NCBI GenBank assembly: GCA_034422735.1
Contig: DAOUJL010000029.1
Location: 19,385 to 83,384, forward strand
DNA from: CATOSD01 sp034422735
Lineage (GTDB): Bacteria > Chloroflexota > Dehalococcoidia > Lucifugimonadales > CATOSD01
Direction: 5' to 3'
DNA length: 64,000 nucleotides
The position numbers and the translations under genes are program-made. Numbering within the stretch: the stretch's first letter is position 1; every line of letters begins with the position of its first letter. This document shows positions 35,635-43,957 of this stretch, piece after piece. The notes beneath the pieces are model-generated. The model was not told the origin of the DNA. It worked only from the letters and a program-made list of their open reading frames with translations, and did not search any database.

Positions 35635-35639
35635 CGGCG

Positions 35640-36515
35640 ATGGCGTCCCACGCGAAGGACAGGTACGTCACGGCCAACGGGCTGCGCCTGCACTACCGCG
35701 ACTGGGGCGGTAGCGGCCAGCCGCTGGTGCTCCTCCACGGCCTGGCTTCCACTTGCCGCATCTGGGATCTGGTCGCGCCCATCCTTGCCGAACACTTCAG
35801 CGTCGTCGCTCTCGACCAGCGCGGTCACGGCCTGACCGACAAGCCCGACCACGGCTACGACTTCGCCACGGTGTGTAAGGACCTGCGCGAGTTTGTGCGT
35901 GAGATGGGAATAGACCGGCCCCTCGTGGTGGGCCACTCCTGGGGCGGCAGCGTCGCGTTGGAGTTCGCGGTGCATTATCCGGACGTGCCGATGGGACTCT
36001 GCTGGGTGGACGGCGGGATGATCGAGATTTCGGGCAGGCCCGGAGCGACCCTGGAAGACGCCAGGCGGGACATGGCTCCGCCGTCGTTCGAGGGGATGAC
36101 CCCGGACGCGCTGCTGGAGCGGGCACGCAACCGCGGCTGGCTGGGCACGATGAACGAGCAGTTGGAGGACACGCTGCTGGCCAACTTTCGGACGCTGGAC
36201 GACGGTACCATACGCGCCAGACTGAGCCGCGAAAACCACATGCGCATAATCGACGCGCTGTGGGAGCACAGGCCGTCCGAGCTGTACGCCCACGTCCGCC
36301 AGCCCGTGCTCATCATGCCCGCCCGGCGAAAGGGCGATCAGTCGCCCGGCGCGCGCAGGTTCCGGCGGGAGGAGTCGGTGGCGAGGGCCGCTTCGCGGCT
36401 GCCGGTTAGCAAGACCGTGTGGCTCGAAGACAGCATCCACGACGTGCCGCTTCAGCGTCCGGAGCTGGTGGCGGGCGTAATCGCGCAGCACTACGCGGAT
36501 GGCTTCTTCGGCTAG
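35640..36515 (+). CDS. Alpha/beta hydrolase
   Basis: 291 residues. The oxyanion region VLLHGLAS, nucleophile elbow GHSWGGS (Ser near 103), and the late acid/His segments (VLIMPAR; LEDSIHDVPLQ) form the usual triad layout of the epoxide-hydrolase/haloperoxidase-like branch. A cap domain lies at about 145-215. The long open frame upstream of 35640 overlaps the PAC2 gene and is spurious. The substrate is unknown. Co-transcribed with PAC2. Confidence 0.88.
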   Translation: MASHAKDRYVTANGLRLHYRDWGGSGQPLVLLHGLASTCRIWDLVAPILAEHFSVVALDQRGHGLTDKPDHGYDFATVCKDLREFVREMGIDRPLVVGHSWGGSVALEFAVHYPDVPMGLCWVDGGMIEISGRPGATLEDARRDMAPPSFEGMTPDALLERARNRGWLGTMNEQLEDTLLANFRTLDDGTIRARLSRENHMRIIDALWEHRPSELYAHVRQPVLIMPARRKGDQSPGARRFRREESVARAASRLPVSKTVWLEDSIHDVPLQRPELVAGVIAQHYADGFFG

Positions 36516-36533
36516 CTTCCGTCCCCGCCCGCG

Positions 36534-36800
36534 CTACGCCGCCTCGGGCATCTCCAGGAAGTAGTACGGGATGTGCCAGGTGCCGCCGTGGCCCAGGTCC
36601 ACGATGGCTTTGCGCTGGAGCGTCTGCTTCACCACGCCGCGCGAGAGAAAGCGCGGCCCGCCGCTCACCCTGCCCACGTACTGCACCTGCTGCCCGGGGG
36701 TGACACTGCCGCAGTGCAGCGCAACCGGCTGCCGCTCGGCTACGACCATGCCGGGCAAGGAGAGTTGAGGGGTTGCCGTTCCGTGCCTCCGTACCACCAT
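36534..36800 (-). CDS. Small conserved-looking protein under a candidate operator
   Basis: 88 residues, no named family recognised. Beta-rich sequence with the segments MVVAERQPVALHCG, VQYVGRVSGGPRF and LQRKAIVDLGHGGTWHIPYYFL, suggesting a small barrel (SH3/KOW-like) and ending in PEAA. The ATG has AAAGGAG 8 bases upstream and a complete promoter (TTGACA-N18-TATCAT) 50 bases further up, overlapped by palindromic GTTCT/AGAAC sites. That makes it a real, separately regulated gene. Convergent with the alpha/beta hydrolase gene. Confidence 0.7.
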   Translation of the reverse strand: MVVRRHGTATPQLSLPGMVVAERQPVALHCGSVTPGQQVQYVGRVSGGPRFLSRGVVKQTLQRKAIVDLGHGGTWHIPYYFLEMPEAA

Positions 36801-37108
36801 GCCGAGCTCCTTTCCAAGTCTTTGCCATCAAACGCCTGTTCTTATACAGAACATGATAGAACAGTACGTGCGTTCTTGTCAAGCATTTTGTCAGTCGCAA
36901 CGGGATTCGAGGCCACGCCGGTGAGCGGAAGCGGCGGGTCAGGTTGTAGAATTGGAACTTGAAGGCGTATTCCGGGAGTGGCGGCAGCGCGGGCGCGCCT
37001 CGGTAACGCAGGGGAAGTGACGCTATCAGAGACACCAAGCCACCCGGGGAACCGGCGCCGGATGATGACTCCCCGCGCGCCGCTGCACCGCCACACCTGA
37101 CCCAGCGG
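36801..37108. other. 308-base divergent intergenic region
   Basis: Holds the promoter/operator of the small gene (minus strand) and the leader of the first MFS gene (plus strand), including TTGTAGAATTGGAAC at about 36943 that resembles the TGTATAATTGGAAC before the second MFS copy. The last 84 bases may be coding if the MFS proteins start at ATC. Confidence 0.6.
36837..36882 (-). promoter_or_regulatory. Promoter with overlapping dyad operators
   Basis: Minus strand TTGACA (36882-36877), 18-base spacer, TATCAT (36858-36853). Immediately downstream of the -10 is the perfect dyad TGTTCT-N5-AGAACA (36837-36853). A further TGTTCT and an AGAAC lie in the spacer. Placement over the -10 and start site fits repression by a dimeric regulator (LexA-like or phage-type). 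Confidence 0.6.
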
Positions 37109-38326
37109 GTGCTTACCCGCTGGCCCGTCTTCCAGTCCTTCCATTACGTTGACTTCCGGTGGATGTTCGTAGGTTCGCTCGCCTCCTACATGGCGCTGAA
37201 CATGCAGATGATCACGCGCGGCTGGCTCATTCTGCGTCTTTCCGACGACTCCCCGCTCGCCCTCGCGCTGGTGATGGCCTCGTTCTCGATGCCTCTTACG
37301 GTTATGGCCATGATCGGCGGCGCGCTGGCGGACAGGATTTCACGCAGGCGCATGGTCATCCTCAGTCAGAGCGGCAACATCCTGGTTACGGCTCTCGTCG
37401 CCACGCTCGACATGACGGGAGTAATCACCTTCTGGATGCTGCTGGTGATCGGCTTCGTAAACGGCACTCTCCTGGCGCTGAACATGCCCAGCCGCCAGGC
37501 GATTCTCTCGGACATAGTGCCCGAGGGCACCCTGATGAACGCCATCTCGCTGGTCAACTCGGCCATGAACGCGACGCGGATCGCCGGGCCGGCCGTAGCC
37601 GGCGTGCTCATCGTATTCATAGGCACTCACGGAGTCTTCTACCTGATTGCGGGCATCTACGCCTTCTCCGTTCTCTCGGTTGCGATGGTCGTCGCGAGGC
37701 AGACACCGGCGACGCGCTCACAACGAGGTCTGACGGGCGACATCGGGGAGGGGATACGCTACGTCGCATCCAATAAGGCGGTCAAGGATGTGTTACTGCT
37801 GACTGTGGTCACTTCGTTGTTCGGCTTCTCTTACTTCGCGCTAATGCCCGCGTGGGGGCGGGAGGCGCTCAATGTGGGGTCCGACGACCTTGGCTTTTTG
37901 TTAATGGTGATGGGCATAGGCGCGCTGTTGGGCACGCTCGCGCTGGCGGCGATGGGCAACGTGGGAAGGCGTGGCGTGCTGCTCGTTGTGAACTGCGCGG
38001 TGTGGGCGGTGGGCCTTATGGCCTTCTCGCAAATGGAGTCCTACCTCGCGGTCATGCCGCTGCTGTGGCTGACGGGACTGGTGAGTTCTCTGGTAACGTC
38101 GCTAAGTATGACACTGGCACAGGTGTACTCGTCGCCCGAGATGCTCGGCAGGGTGATGAGCTTTGGCATGATGACGTTCGGCATTCAGCCGCTGAGCGCG
38201 ATACCGCTCGGCATACTGGCCGAGCAGATAGGTACTGCCGACGCGCTGCTGCTGAGCGGGGCTTTGCTGCTGGGAGGTACGGCGCTGCTGTTCGTAGTCA
38301 GTTCCAGCCTGCGGCGCATCGACTAG
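37109..38326 (+). CDS. MFS transporter (transmembrane secretion effector type), copy 1
   Basis: 405 residues from GTG. Twelve predicted membrane helices; MFS landmarks include GGALADRISRRRMVILSQ (loop 2-3 motif) and NMPSRQAILSDIVPEGTLMN. The family (MFS_3, EntS-like exporters) exports siderophores, drugs or unknown small molecules. Copy 2 begins 313 bases downstream and is about 75 percent identical. GTG 37109 has no good ribosome site; the in-frame sequence upstream is identical between copies back to an ATC at 37025, so an N-terminal extension with a non-standard start is possible. Confidence 0.85.
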   Translation: MLTRWPVFQSFHYVDFRWMFVGSLASYMALNMQMITRGWLILRLSDDSPLALALVMASFSMPLTVMAMIGGALADRISRRRMVILSQSGNILVTALVATLDMTGVITFWMLLVIGFVNGTLLALNMPSRQAILSDIVPEGTLMNAISLVNSAMNATRIAGPAVAGVLIVFIGTHGVFYLIAGIYAFSVLSVAMVVARQTPATRSQRGLTGDIGEGIRYVASNKAVKDVLLLTVVTSLFGFSYFALMPAWGREALNVGSDDLGFLLMVMGIGALLGTLALAAMGNVGRRGVLLVVNCAVWAVGLMAFSQMESYLAVMPLLWLTGLVSSLVTSLSMTLAQVYSSPEMLGRVMSFGMMTFGIQPLSAIPLGILAEQIGTADALLLSGALLLGGTALLFVVSSSLRRID

Positions 38327-38638
38327 CGGCACCTGGCGCGGCCGATCGCCATTCTGGCAGCCGCCGGATTCGTTGCGGTTTTCGCGCCCATGTTCATGCT
38401 CTGGTATCACGTGATGCCGAACATTCAGGTCCTCTTATGCCGGGGAGAGATGGGCCGCGTCAGGGTCGGCCACGATGTATAATTGGAACCCGCTATCGTT
38501 GGGCGGCGCCGTGCGAACGCACCGCGCCGCCAAGTGTGCAGGAGTAGCCGCACCATCAGAGACACCAAGCCACCCGGGGAACCGGCGCCGGATGATGACT
38601 CCCCGCGCGCCGCTGCGGCGCCACGTCTGACCCAGCGG
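38327..38638. other. Spacer between MFS copies with remnant coding sequence
   Basis: Directly after the copy 1 stop the same frame stays open for about 50 codons and encodes a hydrophobic stretch (AILAAAGFVAVFAPMFML), without a start codon; it looks like a gene remnant. A TATAAT box lies at 38478-38483. The first bases CTAGCGGC-CCTGGCGCGGC recur after copy 2 at 39888, suggesting that the duplicated unit included flanking DNA. Confidence 0.55.
38478..38483 (+). promoter_or_regulatory. -10 box of MFS copy 2
   Basis: GTATAATTGGAAC. Because transcription would begin near 38490, the in-frame TTG at 38483 cannot be the start codon. Confidence 0.5.
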
Positions 38639-39856
38639 GTGCTTACCCGCTGGCCCGTCTTCCAGTCCTTCCACTACGTCGACTTCCGGTGGATGTTCGT
38701 CGGCTCGCTCGCCTCCTACATGGCGATGAACATGCAGATGATCACCCGGGGCTGGCTGGTGCTGGAGTTGGCCGACGACTCGCCGCTCGCGCTCGCGATG
38801 GTCATGGCGTCGTTCTCCATGCCCGTCACCATCATGGCCATCATCGGCGGCGCGCTCGCCGACCGCATTCCCCGCAGGCGCATGGTCATCCTGAGCCAGG
38901 GTGGCAACATCCTGGTCACGGCGCTCGTCGCCACGCTGGACATGACCAACATCATCACGTTCGGGATGCTGCTTGGGATCGGTGTGGTGAACGGCTCGCT
39001 CATGGCGCTCAACATGCCCAGCCGCCAGGCGATACTGTCGGACATCGTGCCCGAGGGCACCCTGATGAACGCCATTTCGCTGACCAACTCCGCCATGAAC
39101 GCGACGCGCATCGCGGGGCCGGCCGTCGCGGGCGTGCTCATCATCTTCATAGGCACTCACGGCGTGTTCTACCTCATAGCCGCCACGTACGCTCTTGCCG
39201 TGCTGTCGGTGGTGATGATTCGCGCGGGCCAGACCCCGGCGTCGCGATCCCGCCGGGGTCTCTCGAGCGACATCGGCGAGGGCATAAGGTACGTCCGCGC
39301 CAACCCGCCGATTCTGGGCGTGAACATGCTTATGCTGATCGCCTCGCTGTTCGGATTCGCCTACTTCGCGCTGATGCCGGCCTGGGGACGCGAGGCGCTG
39401 GACGTCGGTTCGGACGACCTCGGCTTTCTGCTGATGGTGATGGGCATAGGCGCGCTGGTGGGCACGCTCGGGCTGGCCGCGATGGGCAACGTCGGCAAGC
39501 GTGGCGTGCTGCTGCTAGCCAACTGCGCGGGCTGGGCGCTGGGGCTGATGGCGTTCTCTCAGATGACGTCGTTCTGGGCCGCGGTTCCGCTGCTGCTCTT
39601 CACCGGCCTCGTGAGCTCTCTGGTCATGTCCCTGGCCATGACCCTGGTGCAGGTGTATGCCTCGCCCGAAATGCGCGGCAGGGTGATGAGCCTGGGCATG
39701 ATGACGTTCGGCATCCAGCCGCTCAGCTCGATTCCGCTGGGCTTTCTGGCCGTGAACATCGGCACGCCCAACGCCCTATTCGTGACCGGCGTGCTGCTGA
39801 TGATCGGCACGGTCGCGCTGCTGCTCGCGTACCCCGGCTTCCGGCGCGTGGAGTAG
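38639..39856 (+). CDS. MFS transporter (transmembrane secretion effector type), copy 2
   Basis: 405 residues from the GTG equivalent to that of copy 1; an in-frame GTG at 38534 and an ATC at 38555 are alternatives. Same twelve-helix MFS_3 architecture with GGALADRIPRRRMVILSQG. The two proteins differ mainly in helices 7-12 and in the loop after helix 6 (ARQTPATRSQRG versus AGQTPASRSRRG). Tandem arrangement and high identity show a duplication inside this lineage; third positions have diverged, so it is not very recent except in the first 100 bases. Confidence 0.85.
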   Translation: MLTRWPVFQSFHYVDFRWMFVGSLASYMAMNMQMITRGWLVLELADDSPLALAMVMASFSMPVTIMAIIGGALADRIPRRRMVILSQGGNILVTALVATLDMTNIITFGMLLGIGVVNGSLMALNMPSRQAILSDIVPEGTLMNAISLTNSAMNATRIAGPAVAGVLIIFIGTHGVFYLIAATYALAVLSVVMIRAGQTPASRSRRGLSSDIGEGIRYVRANPPILGVNMLMLIASLFGFAYFALMPAWGREALDVGSDDLGFLLMVMGIGALVGTLGLAAMGNVGKRGVLLLANCAGWALGLMAFSQMTSFWAAVPLLLFTGLVSSLVMSLAMTLVQVYASPEMRGRVMSLGMMTFGIQPLSSIPLGFLAVNIGTPNALFVTGVLLMIGTVALLLAYPGFRRVE

Positions 39857-39887
39857 AGGCCGCGCTCGGCACGATGCGGCGTTGCCG

Positions 39888-40685
39888 CTAGCGGCGCCTG
39901 GCGCGGCTTCGCAGCGCCATCAGCGCCAGCGTGTAGCTCACGGCGGCCACGGCGGCTATCGCGCCAAAGCCCTTCAGCAGCGCCTCGGAGTCCCATCCGA
40001 CCGTTATCAGCGAACGCAGCCCGTCCAGCAGATAGGTTACGGGATTGTACACCGCCACCGTCGCCAGCCAGCCCGTCAGCGCCTCCATCGGGACGAACAC
40101 GGTGGTAAGGAACATGAACGGGAAGAACAACAGGAAGCTGCTGTTGACCGCGACGGGGTTGCCCGTCTTCAGCGCTATGGCGTAGGGAAGGCCCGCGAAG
40201 GCCAGGCCCCAGGCGCCGCCCATCAACACGAACACCAGCAGTCCAACCGGTCCCGACTCGAAACGCACGCCAACGGCCAGTCCCAGAATGATGACGGGCA
40301 CGGTAAGCGCCACAACCAGCGCGAAGTCGGCCACGGTGAATCCTATCAGCATACCCAGCCGGTTGACGGGCGTGAGCGAGAGCTTGTCGAAGTAGCCGCT
40401 CTGGATGTCGGTGACCACGGTTATGGCCCGTGATATGCCGGTTACGGCGAAGAGAATGGCCACGGGCAGCTGAAACGCCTTGTAGTCCACCTCCATAAAC
40501 CGCTCGGTCTGGTCCTGGAGTGCGCCGACGTTCACGACGAAGAAGAACACGGGGATGACTAGGGCTGGAATCACGCCCTCTACGTCGCGCGGGATGGAGC
40601 GCAGCGCGCGCTCGGCCACACTCAAGACGTCCCGCAGAAAGTTCGAACGCCTGGCCCTTATCTGTGTGGAAGCGATGGTCGTCAT
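39888..40685 (-). CDS. ABC-2 type transporter permease (DrrB-like)
   Basis: 265 residues. Six predicted membrane helices, with the family pattern PALVIPVFFFVVN near the start and VNSSFLLFFPFMFLTTVFVP and PVTYLLDGLRSL later. Forms an exporter with the ATPase encoded just upstream; its ATG overlaps the ATPase stop (ATGA), which decides the start over the frame opening at 40805. Substrate unknown; homologs export antibiotics or lipids. Confidence 0.9.
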   Translation of the reverse strand: MTTIASTQIRARRSNFLRDVLSVAERALRSIPRDVEGVIPALVIPVFFFVVNVGALQDQTERFMEVDYKAFQLPVAILFAVTGISRAITVVTDIQSGYFDKLSLTPVNRLGMLIGFTVADFALVVALTVPVIILGLAVGVRFESGPVGLLVFVLMGGAWGLAFAGLPYAIALKTGNPVAVNSSFLLFFPFMFLTTVFVPMEALTGWLATVAVYNPVTYLLDGLRSLITVGWDSEALLKGFGAIAAVAAVSYTLALMALRSRARRR

Positions 40686-41683
40686 AGCTGGTTCTCTCCA
40701 ACATCCTGCGGGGCATCCTCCTGCAGGCGGGCGCCCGTAACCTGTAGAAACACGTCGTCCAGCGTGGGGGTGCGCAGCGTAAGCTCGTGGACGCTCACCC
40801 CGCACTCATTCAGCGCCAGCGCCACCGCGCTGACGAGCGACGCGCCGTTCGCCACGCTGACGGACAGCTCGGACTCGTAGGCGTCCACCTGCTGCACGCC
40901 CTCGATGGCGTTCAGGCGTTCGATGGCCGCGTCCGCGCTGCCGTCCACGCGCGCCACTATGACGTCCAGCCCCACCGAGCGTTTCAGGTCCGCGGGCGTA
41001 CCCTCGGCCACCAGCTCGCCCTCGTTGATGATGCCCACCCTGTCGGCTAGCGCGTCGGCCTCCTCCAGGTACTGCGTGGTGAGGAAGATGGTCACTCCGA
41101 GCTGCCGGTTGATGCGCCGGACCTCCTCCCAGACTCGATTGCGGCTTATGGGGTCGAGTCCCGTTGTCGGCTCGTCCAGGAACAGCACCTCGGGGTTGTG
41201 CACCAGCGCCGCCGCCAGGTCCAGCCTGCGCTTCATGCCGCCGGAGTATGTGCCTATCAGCCGGTCGATGGCGTCGCCGATGTCGATGAGCGCGGCGAGT
41301 TCGGAGAGGCGCTGGTTTATCTCCCTTCCCCTCAGCCCGTACAGACGGCCTTGCAGCCTCAGCAGTTCCCGGCCCGTCTGCTTGTTGTCCAGGGCGGCGT
41401 CCTGCAGTGCCGCGCCGACGTGCAGCCGCACCTGCTGCCCTTCGCGGGTAACGTCGTAGCCGGCGACGGTCGCGGCGCCGGACGTGGGCGCGAGCAGCGT
41501 GGTCAGCATGCGGACGACGGTCGTCTTGCCCGCGCCGTTCGGACCCAGAAAGCCGTAGATTTCTCCCTTCGACAGCGCGAGGTCTACGCCCTTCACCGCG
41601 TCCACGTTGCCGAATCGCTTCGCCAGTCCGGACGCGGAGACGGCGTACCCGTTCGCGTCCGGGTCTCCGTCAAGATGTTCCAT
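40682..41683 (-). CDS. ABC transporter ATP-binding protein (DrrA-like)
   Basis: 333 residues. Walker A GPNGAGKT (47-54), signature YSGGMKRR, Walker B LFLDEPTTGLDP and the H-loop TTQYLEEAD. The C-terminal 100 residues (after TPADLKRSVG) are the regulatory tail of the daunorubicin-resistance ATPase family. Drives the permease encoded next. A palindrome overlapping the -10 suggests dedicated regulation. Confidence 0.93.
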   Translation of the reverse strand: MEHLDGDPDANGYAVSASGLAKRFGNVDAVKGVDLALSKGEIYGFLGPNGAGKTTVVRMLTTLLAPTSGAATVAGYDVTREGQQVRLHVGAALQDAALDNKQTGRELLRLQGRLYGLRGREINQRLSELAALIDIGDAIDRLIGTYSGGMKRRLDLAAALVHNPEVLFLDEPTTGLDPISRNRVWEEVRRINRQLGVTIFLTTQYLEEADALADRVGIINEGELVAEGTPADLKRSVGLDVIVARVDGSADAAIERLNAIEGVQQVDAYESELSVSVANGASLVSAVALALNECGVSVHELTLRTPTLDDVFLQVTGARLQEDAPQDVGENQL

Positions 41684-41831
41684 GTTTTGACTACCTTCCT
41701 GGCGCGGCGATAAGGCTTGTCTTGCCCCCGCGCCGATTTGCGGCCGGATAGTATACGCCCGCCGCTGCGAGCGAGGTCAAGCCTCGCGGGCGGCCTTCTT
41801 TGGCTTGAGAGTGCGAGATCTGTTCACCACG

Positions 41832-41851
41832 AGTATAGCACATCAGTGCTA
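41832..41851 (-). promoter_or_regulatory. Extended -10 and overlapping operator of the ABC exporter operon
   Basis: Minus strand TGCTATACT (extended -10, TATACT at 41837-41832) shares its first bases with the perfect dyad TAGCAC-ATCA-GTGCTA (41836-41851). The location over the -10 region fits a repressor site for a drug-responsive regulator. No regulator gene is adjacent. Confidence 0.55.
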
Positions 41852-41908
41852 TGAAGCAAAACGAGGAGTTCGCCGCGTGGACGGTGAGCGGACGGGAAGC
41901 CCGGCTCG

Positions 41909-42631
41909 TCAGCGCAGGACGAACGGCGAAACGCTCACTCCGGTCTGGGGGTCGAGGTCGACCACTATGGCCGTCTTGGCCTGGGAGCCGGAGGGCGCGC
42001 CCGAGTAGTACGCTGTCACGCCGTTCTGGGATACCTCGCGCAGCGCGTGAACGTGCCCAAGCGCCACGTAGTCGCAGTCCGCGCCGGCTATCTCGTCGAT
42101 GGTGATCGGCGACGACCGGAACTCGTCCACGGGACCGTCCATGAACAGCCCGTGCGCCATGGGCACGTACCAGCAGCCCTGCGGTCGGGGCGGCAGGTCG
42201 GCCATGGGCCGGTTGCCGGGGTGATGGTCGTACACCGGGCGTCCCCACACCGCCAGGCCCAGCTCCGCCACGAACACCATGTCCGCGCCGTCCGTGCGCA
42301 TCACGCTCAGGTTAGGGGGCAGCTCGGGGGACTTCCAGGCGGTGGTAAGCAGAGTGTCGTGGTTGCCGGGCACCACCACGACCGGCTTGCCCAGCGCGCT
42401 CAGGTCGGCGAACACCTTGTCCACCATGACGTCGGAGAGGCGCTTGTTATCGAAGAGGTCCCCGGCTATCAGCAGCGCGTCCGCTTCGTGTTTGCGCACT
42501 GCCGCGACGATGGCTTCGAGGCCGAGCAGCGCGTCGTCCGCGTAAACGTCGCTGCCGATGTGCAGGTCCGAGGTGTGCAGTAGCCTTACCTTCGGACGCC
42601 TGTCTTGCCCCCCGGATTCGGATGACGCCAA
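41909..42631 (-). CDS. Metallophosphoesterase (calcineurin-like, SbcD/YfcE-type)
   Basis: About 240 residues. Metal-binding motifs: TSDLHIG (Asp22, His24), IAGDLFDN (Asp58), PGNHDTL (Asn90, His91), later MAHG and ALGHVHAL. Resembles the phosphoesterase domain of DNA-repair exonuclease SbcD, but the SbcC partner and the capping domain are absent. The start is uncertain: the promoter at 42677-42705 excludes the long frame to 42862, and TTG 42631 is the first usable codon; GTA precedes the domain. Substrate unknown. Confidence 0.82.
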   Translation of the reverse strand: MASSESGGQDRRPKVRLLHTSDLHIGSDVYADDALLGLEAIVAAVRKHEADALLIAGDLFDNKRLSDVMVDKVFADLSALGKPVVVVPGNHDTLLTTAWKSPELPPNLSVMRTDGADMVFVAELGLAVWGRPVYDHHPGNRPMADLPPRPQGCWYVPMAHGLFMDGPVDEFRSSPITIDEIAGADCDYVALGHVHALREVSQNGVTAYYSGAPSGSQAKTAIVVDLDPQTGVSVSPFVLR

Positions 42632-42676
42632 TGCCGTGTAACGCTCCCCAACAGCCGATTGCTGAAAATCACGTCC

Positions 42677-42705
42677 ATTGTATGCTATCGTGAAATCGGG
42701 AACAA
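42677..42705 (-). promoter_or_regulatory. Promoter of the metallophosphoesterase gene
   Basis: Minus strand TTGTTC, 17-base spacer, TACAAT. Transcription from about 42670 rules out starts further upstream. Confidence 0.6.
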
Positions 42706-42728
42706 GGGAAAACTCCGTCCCATTGTCG

Positions 42729-42768
42729 CTTCCCCGTCGACGGGGGAAGGTCAGGATGGGGGTGAAGA
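42729..42768. repeat. Family-A palindromic interspersed repeat (inverted)
   Basis: CTTCCCCGTCGACGGGGGAAG followed by GTCAGGATGGGGGTGA, the reverse orientation of the family-A unit; between the divergent phosphoesterase and RNase D genes. Confidence 0.85.
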
Positions 42769-42792
42769 AGAGTCCCATCCCCGGAGCACCCG

Positions 42793-43926
42793 TTGAGCGA
42801 TTTCGAGCTGGTGGAGACCACCGAGCAACTGGCCCGCGCGATAGACGCGCTAGCCGCGTCACCGCGCGTCGCCGTCGATCTCGAGTCCAACGGCTTCTTC
42901 AGGTACAGGGAGCGGATATGCCTGGTGCAGCTCGCCTCCCCGGACGCGGTGTACCTCGTCGACCCCCTAGCCGTCGGGGACGTCGCGCCGCTTGGCGAGC
43001 TGTTCGCGGACTCCGCAGTCGAAAAGATCTTCCACGCCTCCGGCTACGACATCCGCAGCCTGGACAGGGACTGGGGCTTTCGCGTGGACAACCTGTACGA
43101 CACCTCCGTGGCCGCGGCGCTGGTTGGATCGAGGCGTCTCGGCCTCCAGGCGGTGCTCGAGGAGCACGTCGGCGTCAGGATTCCCAAGTCCCGCAAGCTC
43201 CAGCGGTCCGACTGGACGCTGCGCCCGCTGAGCGACGAGGCTCTCAACTACGCCGCGAGCGACGTGCTCCACCTGGCGCGCCTGCGAGATGTCCTCGATG
43301 AGCGCCTGCGGCGTCTGGACCGCACCCGGTGGCTGCGCGAGGAGTGCGAACGCCTGGAGCAGCTCCGGCACTCGGAGCCGGACCGCGAGGCGGCCTTCCT
43401 GTCCATCAAGGGAAGCCGCGATCTCGACGGGCGCGGCCTGGCCATCCTGCGCTCGCTGTGCCGGTTCCGAGACGAGCTTGCGCGGGAGCTGGATCGGCCG
43501 CACTTCAAGGTGATGTCCGACTCCGCTCTGGTGACGGTGTCCGCTGACCCCGGCTTGAAGCTTGGCGAGGTCAAGGGCCTGGGCAGGTACGGGAGGCGGC
43601 CCGCCGTGCGCAAGCTGAGGAGCGCAATTCAGGATGGCATGGACGCTGCCCCGGTACGTCCGCCAAAGAAGGCGCCCGCCCGGGACCGGCTGACCCCGTC
43701 GCAGCGCCGCGAAGCAGGCGAGCGCATGAAGCGGCTCAAGCAGTGGCGAAAGTCGCTCGGCGAGGAGCTCGCACTGGATCCGAGCCTTCTCTGGCCCACC
43801 GCCAGCATGACCCGGCTGGCGGGCAGCCCGGACAGCCTGGCCGCTGAGCTCGATAGCGAGGAAGTGCGGAAGTGGCAAATGGGCGAGTTCGGCGCGTCGC
43901 TGCGCGGTCTCCTGTCCTCGCTATGA
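42793..43926 (+). CDS. rnd: Ribonuclease D
   Basis: 377 residues from TTG with GGAG 7 bases upstream. 3'-5' exoribonuclease for tRNA maturation. DEDDy residues: Asp29 and Glu31 (VAVDLESNG), Asp86 (HASGYDIRSL), Tyr153 and Asp157 (YAASDVLHL). An HRDC domain follows at about 205-290 (REAAFLSIKGSRDLDGRGLAILRSL) with a second, more divergent helical region to the end. Followed by a beta-propeller gene 31 bases later. Confidence 0.92.
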   Translation: MSDFELVETTEQLARAIDALAASPRVAVDLESNGFFRYRERICLVQLASPDAVYLVDPLAVGDVAPLGELFADSAVEKIFHASGYDIRSLDRDWGFRVDNLYDTSVAAALVGSRRLGLQAVLEEHVGVRIPKSRKLQRSDWTLRPLSDEALNYAASDVLHLARLRDVLDERLRRLDRTRWLREECERLEQLRHSEPDREAAFLSIKGSRDLDGRGLAILRSLCRFRDELARELDRPHFKVMSDSALVTVSADPGLKLGEVKGLGRYGRRPAVRKLRSAIQDGMDAAPVRPPKKAPARDRLTPSQRREAGERMKRLKQWRKSLGEELALDPSLLWPTASMTRLAGSPDSLAAELDSEEVRKWQMGEFGASLRGLLSSL

Positions 43927-43957
43927 TAAGCGTCCGCACGATGAGAGGAGAGCCGGT

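Noticed and set aside
35214..35639. N-terminal extension of the alpha/beta hydrolase
   Set aside because: It overlaps the PAC2 gene in another frame and is low-complexity Arg/Ala.
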